64,000 nucleotides of DNA from Hyphomicrobiales bacterium (GTDB taxonomy: Bacteria; Pseudomonadota; Alphaproteobacteria; Rhizobiales; Beijerinckiaceae): the NCBI GenBank assembly GCA_930633495.1, contig CAKNFJ010000001.1, positions 4,177,001 to 4,241,000 on the forward strand. Direction: 5' to 3'. The notes below the pieces were generated by a model, which worked only from the letters and a program-made list of their open reading frames with translations, had not been told where the DNA came from and made no database searches. Below, one piece after another: positions 61,421 through 64,000 of this stretch. Positions within the stretch are counted from its first letter, which is position 1, and every line of letters begins with the position of its first letter. The translations under genes were made by a program, and so were the position numbers.

Positions 61421-61438
61421 TCGTCACCGGACCGTCAC
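61421..61438 (+). promoter_or_regulatory. PHO-box-like direct repeat upstream of btaA
   Basis: TCGTCAC-CGGA-CCGTCAC: two 7-base units at the 11-bp period of PhoB boxes (consensus CTGTCAT-N4-CTGTCAC). The core GTCA is present in both. 46 bp before the btaA start. Confidence 0.5.
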
Positions 61439-61483
61439 GCGACTCCTCTAGCAGCCCGGCCACCCGCACAGGGAGGAAAACCA

Positions 61484-62737
61484 GTGACGCAAACGGCACG
61501 CGCGGCCCGCCGCATGACGAGCTCCGGCCTGGGACAGGCCGTCCGCCGCAGCAAGACACTGTCCAAAGCCGGCATGCTGGAATGGCTGTTCGCCCGCGCC
61601 TTCTCCGGGCTGGTCTATCCGCAAATCTGGGAGGACCCGGTCGTCGACATGGCGGCGCTCCAACTCAAGGCCGGCGACCACGTCGTGGCGATCGCGTCGG
61701 GCTCCTGCAATATCCTCTCCTACCTGACGGCGGCGCCGATCCGGGTCAGCGCGGTCGATCTCAACGCCACGCATATCGCTCTCGGCCGGCTGAAGCTGGC
61801 CGCGCTGGCGCGGATGGAGCGGCAGGACGATTTCCTGCGCTTCTTCGGCCGCGCGAACGAGCGCGAGAACGTCGCCTTCTACGATCGCGAGATCGCGGCG
61901 CATCTCGATGCCGTGTCGCGCGGATACTGGGAGGGGCGGGGGCTCAACGGGCGGCGGAGGATCAATCTCTTCGCTCGGGGATTCCACCGTTACGGCCTGC
62001 TCGGCCGCTTCATCGGCACCGGCCATGTGCTGGCGCGGCTGCTGGGCGGCAATCCCAAGGCGATGCTGGCAGCGTGCGACTTGGCCGAGCAGCGCGCGCT
62101 CTACGACAAGCATCTCGCGCCGGTCTTCGAGCGCAAATTGGTCCGCTGGCTCGTGCGCCAGCCCGCCTCGCTCTACGGGCTCGGCATCCCGCCGGCGCAA
62201 TACAAGGCGCTTGCCGCCGACGGGGAGGACGGCATTCTCGGTGCGCTGAAGCTGAGGCTGGAGCGCCTCGCCTGCGAATTCGACCTCAAGGACAACTACT
62301 TCGCCCAGCAGGCCTTCGGGCGGCGCTATGGCGAGGGGCCGGATGCGGCCTTCCCGCCCTATCTTCAGCGGCAGCATTTCGCGGCGGTGAAGGAGCGTGC
62401 CCCGGGCGTCTCCTATCGCCAGAGCGCGGTCACAGCTGTTCTGGAAGACCAGCCGGCCGAGAGCTGCGATGCCTATGTGCTGCTCGATGCGCAGGATTGG
62501 ATGAATGACGCCGACCTCGCGGCACTGTGGTCGCAGATCACCCGCACGGCACGGCCGGGTGCTCGGGTAATCTTCCGCACCGCCGCCGACGAGCGCCTGC
62601 TGCCAGGGCGGGTGCCGGCCGCGATCCTCGACCAATGGCATTATGAGGAAGAGAAGAGCCGCGCGCTCTGCCGGCAGGACCGCTCGGCGATCTATGGCGG
62701 CTTCCACCTCTATGTCCTGAAGGGGCGGGGCCAATGA
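61484..62737 (+). CDS. btaA: S-adenosylmethionine:diacylglycerol 3-amino-3-carboxypropyl transferase
   Basis: 417 residues from the GTG at 61484, chosen for GGGAGG 8 bp upstream. Upstream codons in the same frame are not family-like. DUF3419/BtaA family: VYPQIWEDPVVDMAALQL near 41-58, VVAIASGSCNILSYL SAM loop near 65-80, and AVDLNATHIAL. It makes diacylglycerylhomoserine, first step to the betaine lipid DGTS. The stop overlaps the btaB start (ATGA). Confidence 0.92.
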   Translation: MTQTARAARRMTSSGLGQAVRRSKTLSKAGMLEWLFARAFSGLVYPQIWEDPVVDMAALQLKAGDHVVAIASGSCNILSYLTAAPIRVSAVDLNATHIALGRLKLAALARMERQDDFLRFFGRANERENVAFYDREIAAHLDAVSRGYWEGRGLNGRRRINLFARGFHRYGLLGRFIGTGHVLARLLGGNPKAMLAACDLAEQRALYDKHLAPVFERKLVRWLVRQPASLYGLGIPPAQYKALAADGEDGILGALKLRLERLACEFDLKDNYFAQQAFGRRYGEGPDAAFPPYLQRQHFAAVKERAPGVSYRQSAVTAVLEDQPAESCDAYVLLDAQDWMNDADLAALWSQITRTARPGARVIFRTAADERLLPGRVPAAILDQWHYEEEKSRALCRQDRSAIYGGFHLYVLKGRGQ

Positions 62738-63411
62738 ATGCGGCCGAGGCGCCGGCCGGCTCGGCCGCCGGGCTGATGGACCGGATTTATCGGCATCAGA
62801 GACATATCTACGACGCCAGCCGGAAGTTCTACCTGCTCGGCCGCGACCAGCTCATCGACGGGCTGCAGCCACCCGCGGGCGGAACGGCGCTGGAGATCGG
62901 CTGTGGTACCGGGCGCAACCTGATCCGGATCGCGCAGCGCTATCCGAATTGCGCCTGCTACGGGCTCGACGTTTCCAGCGAGATGCTGGCGACAGCGCGC
63001 GCCTCCGTCGCGCGGGCGGGCCTGGAGGATCGTATTCAGCTTGCCCGCGCGGACGCGACCGGCTTCGATCCGCAGGCTCTGTTCGGCCTCGCCGGCTTCG
63101 ATCGCATCGTCATATCCTATGCGCTGTCGATGATCCCGCCCTGGGAGGGTGTCGTCGCCGAGGCGCTGCGCCGCCTCGATGCGGGAGGCTCGCTGCATAT
63201 CGTCGATTTCGGCGACCAGAGCGGGTTGCCAGCGGCCTTCAAGGTGGCGCTGCGGCGCTGGCTTGCGCTGTTTCATGTTACACCGCGCGAGGATCTGCCG
63301 GGGACGGTGCGGATGCTCGCCAGTGCCGCGGGCGCGGACTACCGGGTCGCGGCGCCCTATCGCGGCTATGCGGTGCATGCCGTCGTGACGACGAGCCGCG
63401 CCGCGACGTAG
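62734..63411 (+). CDS. btaB: Diacylglycerylhomoserine N-methyltransferase
   Basis: 225 residues. SAM motif ALEIGCGTGRNLIRIA near 51-66, LDVSSEML, and IVDFGDQSGLP. Coupled to btaA by a 4-bp overlap, it should add three methyl groups to yield DGTS, a phosphorus-free membrane lipid that replaces phospholipids in phosphate-poor conditions. Confidence 0.9.
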   Translation: MNAAEAPAGSAAGLMDRIYRHQRHIYDASRKFYLLGRDQLIDGLQPPAGGTALEIGCGTGRNLIRIAQRYPNCACYGLDVSSEMLATARASVARAGLEDRIQLARADATGFDPQALFGLAGFDRIVISYALSMIPPWEGVVAEALRRLDAGGSLHIVDFGDQSGLPAAFKVALRRWLALFHVTPREDLPGTVRMLASAAGADYRVAAPYRGYAVHAVVTTSRAAT

Positions 63412-63432
63412 CGGCGGGGCGGGCGAGCCCTT

Positions 63433-64000
63433 ATGCTCGTGGCGATGGATGCCGCCGACGCCCCTTCAGACGCCAGCCGCTTCGAGGCCCTCCGCAACCG
63501 GCTGCGCCAGCTCTATCACGGTCGCACGCCGGCGGCGCTGCGCTTCCAGCTGATCACGACGGTCATCGACCTCTCGATCATCGCTTTCTTCATCCTGACG
63601 CCGCTGCTCAGGCACAAATCGGGTTTCCTCTGGATCGACTATTCGGTCGCGGTCATCATGATCGCCGAGATCGCGGCGCGGCTGCTGGCCTCGACGAACA
63701 TGCTCCGGCTGCTGCGGCAGCCGACCATGCTGCTCGACCTCTTCATCCTGCTGACGCTGCTGGCGCCGCAATGGCTGGAGAATTTCGGCTTCCTGCGCAT
63801 CCTGCGGCTGTGGTCGCTCTCGCATAAGGGCATCGTCTGGGCGCAGTTCCGCGAGACCCGTTTCCGCGAGTGGGAGAACGTCGTCCGGGCGCTGAGCAAC
63901 ATCGCGACGTTTCTCTTCGTGGTCACCGGCTTCGTCTACACCTTCTTCTTCCAGCAGGAGGGCGGGCTGGAGAGCTATGTCCAGGCGCTCTATTTCACGG
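63433..64000 (+). CDS. Ion channel protein, 5' part (runs off window)
   Basis: 189 codons visible with no stop. ATG at 63433, or 63445. Membrane helices at about 38-57 (VIDLSIIAFFILTPLL), 67-83, 95-115 and 153-171, and the sequence stops at ESYVQALYFT just where a potassium-channel selectivity loop would start. The layout fits a six-helix voltage-gated-type or ion transport channel. The family call awaits the missing half. Confidence 0.75.
   Translation, partial: MLVAMDAADAPSDASRFEALRNRLRQLYHGRTPAALRFQLITTVIDLSIIAFFILTPLLRHKSGFLWIDYSVAVIMIAEIAARLLASTNMLRLLRQPTMLLDLFILLTLLAPQWLENFGFLRILRLWSLSHKGIVWAQFRETRFREWENVVRALSNIATFLFVVTGFVYTFFFQQEGGLESYVQALYFT

Overview
The window is a high-GC chromosomal segment from an alphaproteobacterium, most likely order Hyphomicrobiales and possibly Bosea-like. 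The genus is inferred from overall protein character, not computed. Evidence for an alphaproteobacterium: a Gram-negative division and cell wall (dcw) cluster running into lpxC-bamD-recN-ligA, CtrA-like TTAA sites upstream of division genes, a type A RNase P RNA, an FtsZ with a very long Ala/Pro-rich linker, and a btaA-btaB betaine-lipid pair. No rRNA, tRNA, prophage, transposase or CRISPR array was seen.

Layout. 1-5.4 kb: the 3' five-sixths of metH, a PhnA-domain protein, a GNAT acetyltransferase, a PAS/degenerate-GGDEF protein, and an AT-rich patch with a small membrane protein. 5.5-9.4 kb (minus strand): a tripartite MacA/MacB-type exporter whose ATPase and permease are separate genes. 9.5-15 kb: AmiD-like amidase, TerB/DnaJ protein, small lytic transglycosylase, rnpB with promoter and terminator, a secreted metallo-beta-lactamase-fold protein, and the divergent ohr/ohrR peroxide-resistance pair. 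15.3-41 kb: the dcw cluster mraZ-rsmH-ftsL-ftsI-murE-murF-mraY-murD-ftsW-murG-murC-murB-ddl-ftsQ-ftsA-ftsZ, then lpxC, bamD and recN. Two genes interrupt it: an inverted DUF1254/DUF1214 gene between murD and ftsW, and a DUF559 nuclease-like gene between murC and murB that lies between identical 55-bp repeats. 41-51.8 kb: a second MBL-fold hydrolase, a DEAD-box helicase with a structured leader, a 24-residue membrane peptide, a DUF2189 membrane protein, ligA, an AraC regulator with azlCD, and aminopeptidase P. 51.8-64 kb: three small ORFs behind a cluster of CGCAT half-sites, prmA, a diguanylate cyclase, a divergent SDR/HxlR pair, a GNAT protein, a UvrD-family helicase, an AidB-like acyl-CoA dehydrogenase, msrB, btaAB with a PHO-box-like site, and the 5' end of an ion-channel gene.

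How it fits together. The dcw block supplies UDP-MurNAc-pentapeptide (murB, murC-F, ddl), the lipid-linked precursors (mraY, murG) and the divisome (ftsL, I, W, Q, A, Z). lpxC and bamD extend this to the outer membrane. Most dcw genes overlap or sit within 25 bp of each other, and CtrA-like sites appear where the run is broken (before mraZ, ftsW and ddl). Elsewhere there are stress functions (ohr, msrB, the AidB-like protein, the helicase) and a phosphate-sparing lipid pathway (btaAB).

Intergenic DNA is rich in palindromic repeats of at least four families. Several occur twice in the window with identical or near-identical sequence and account for most of the longer spacers.
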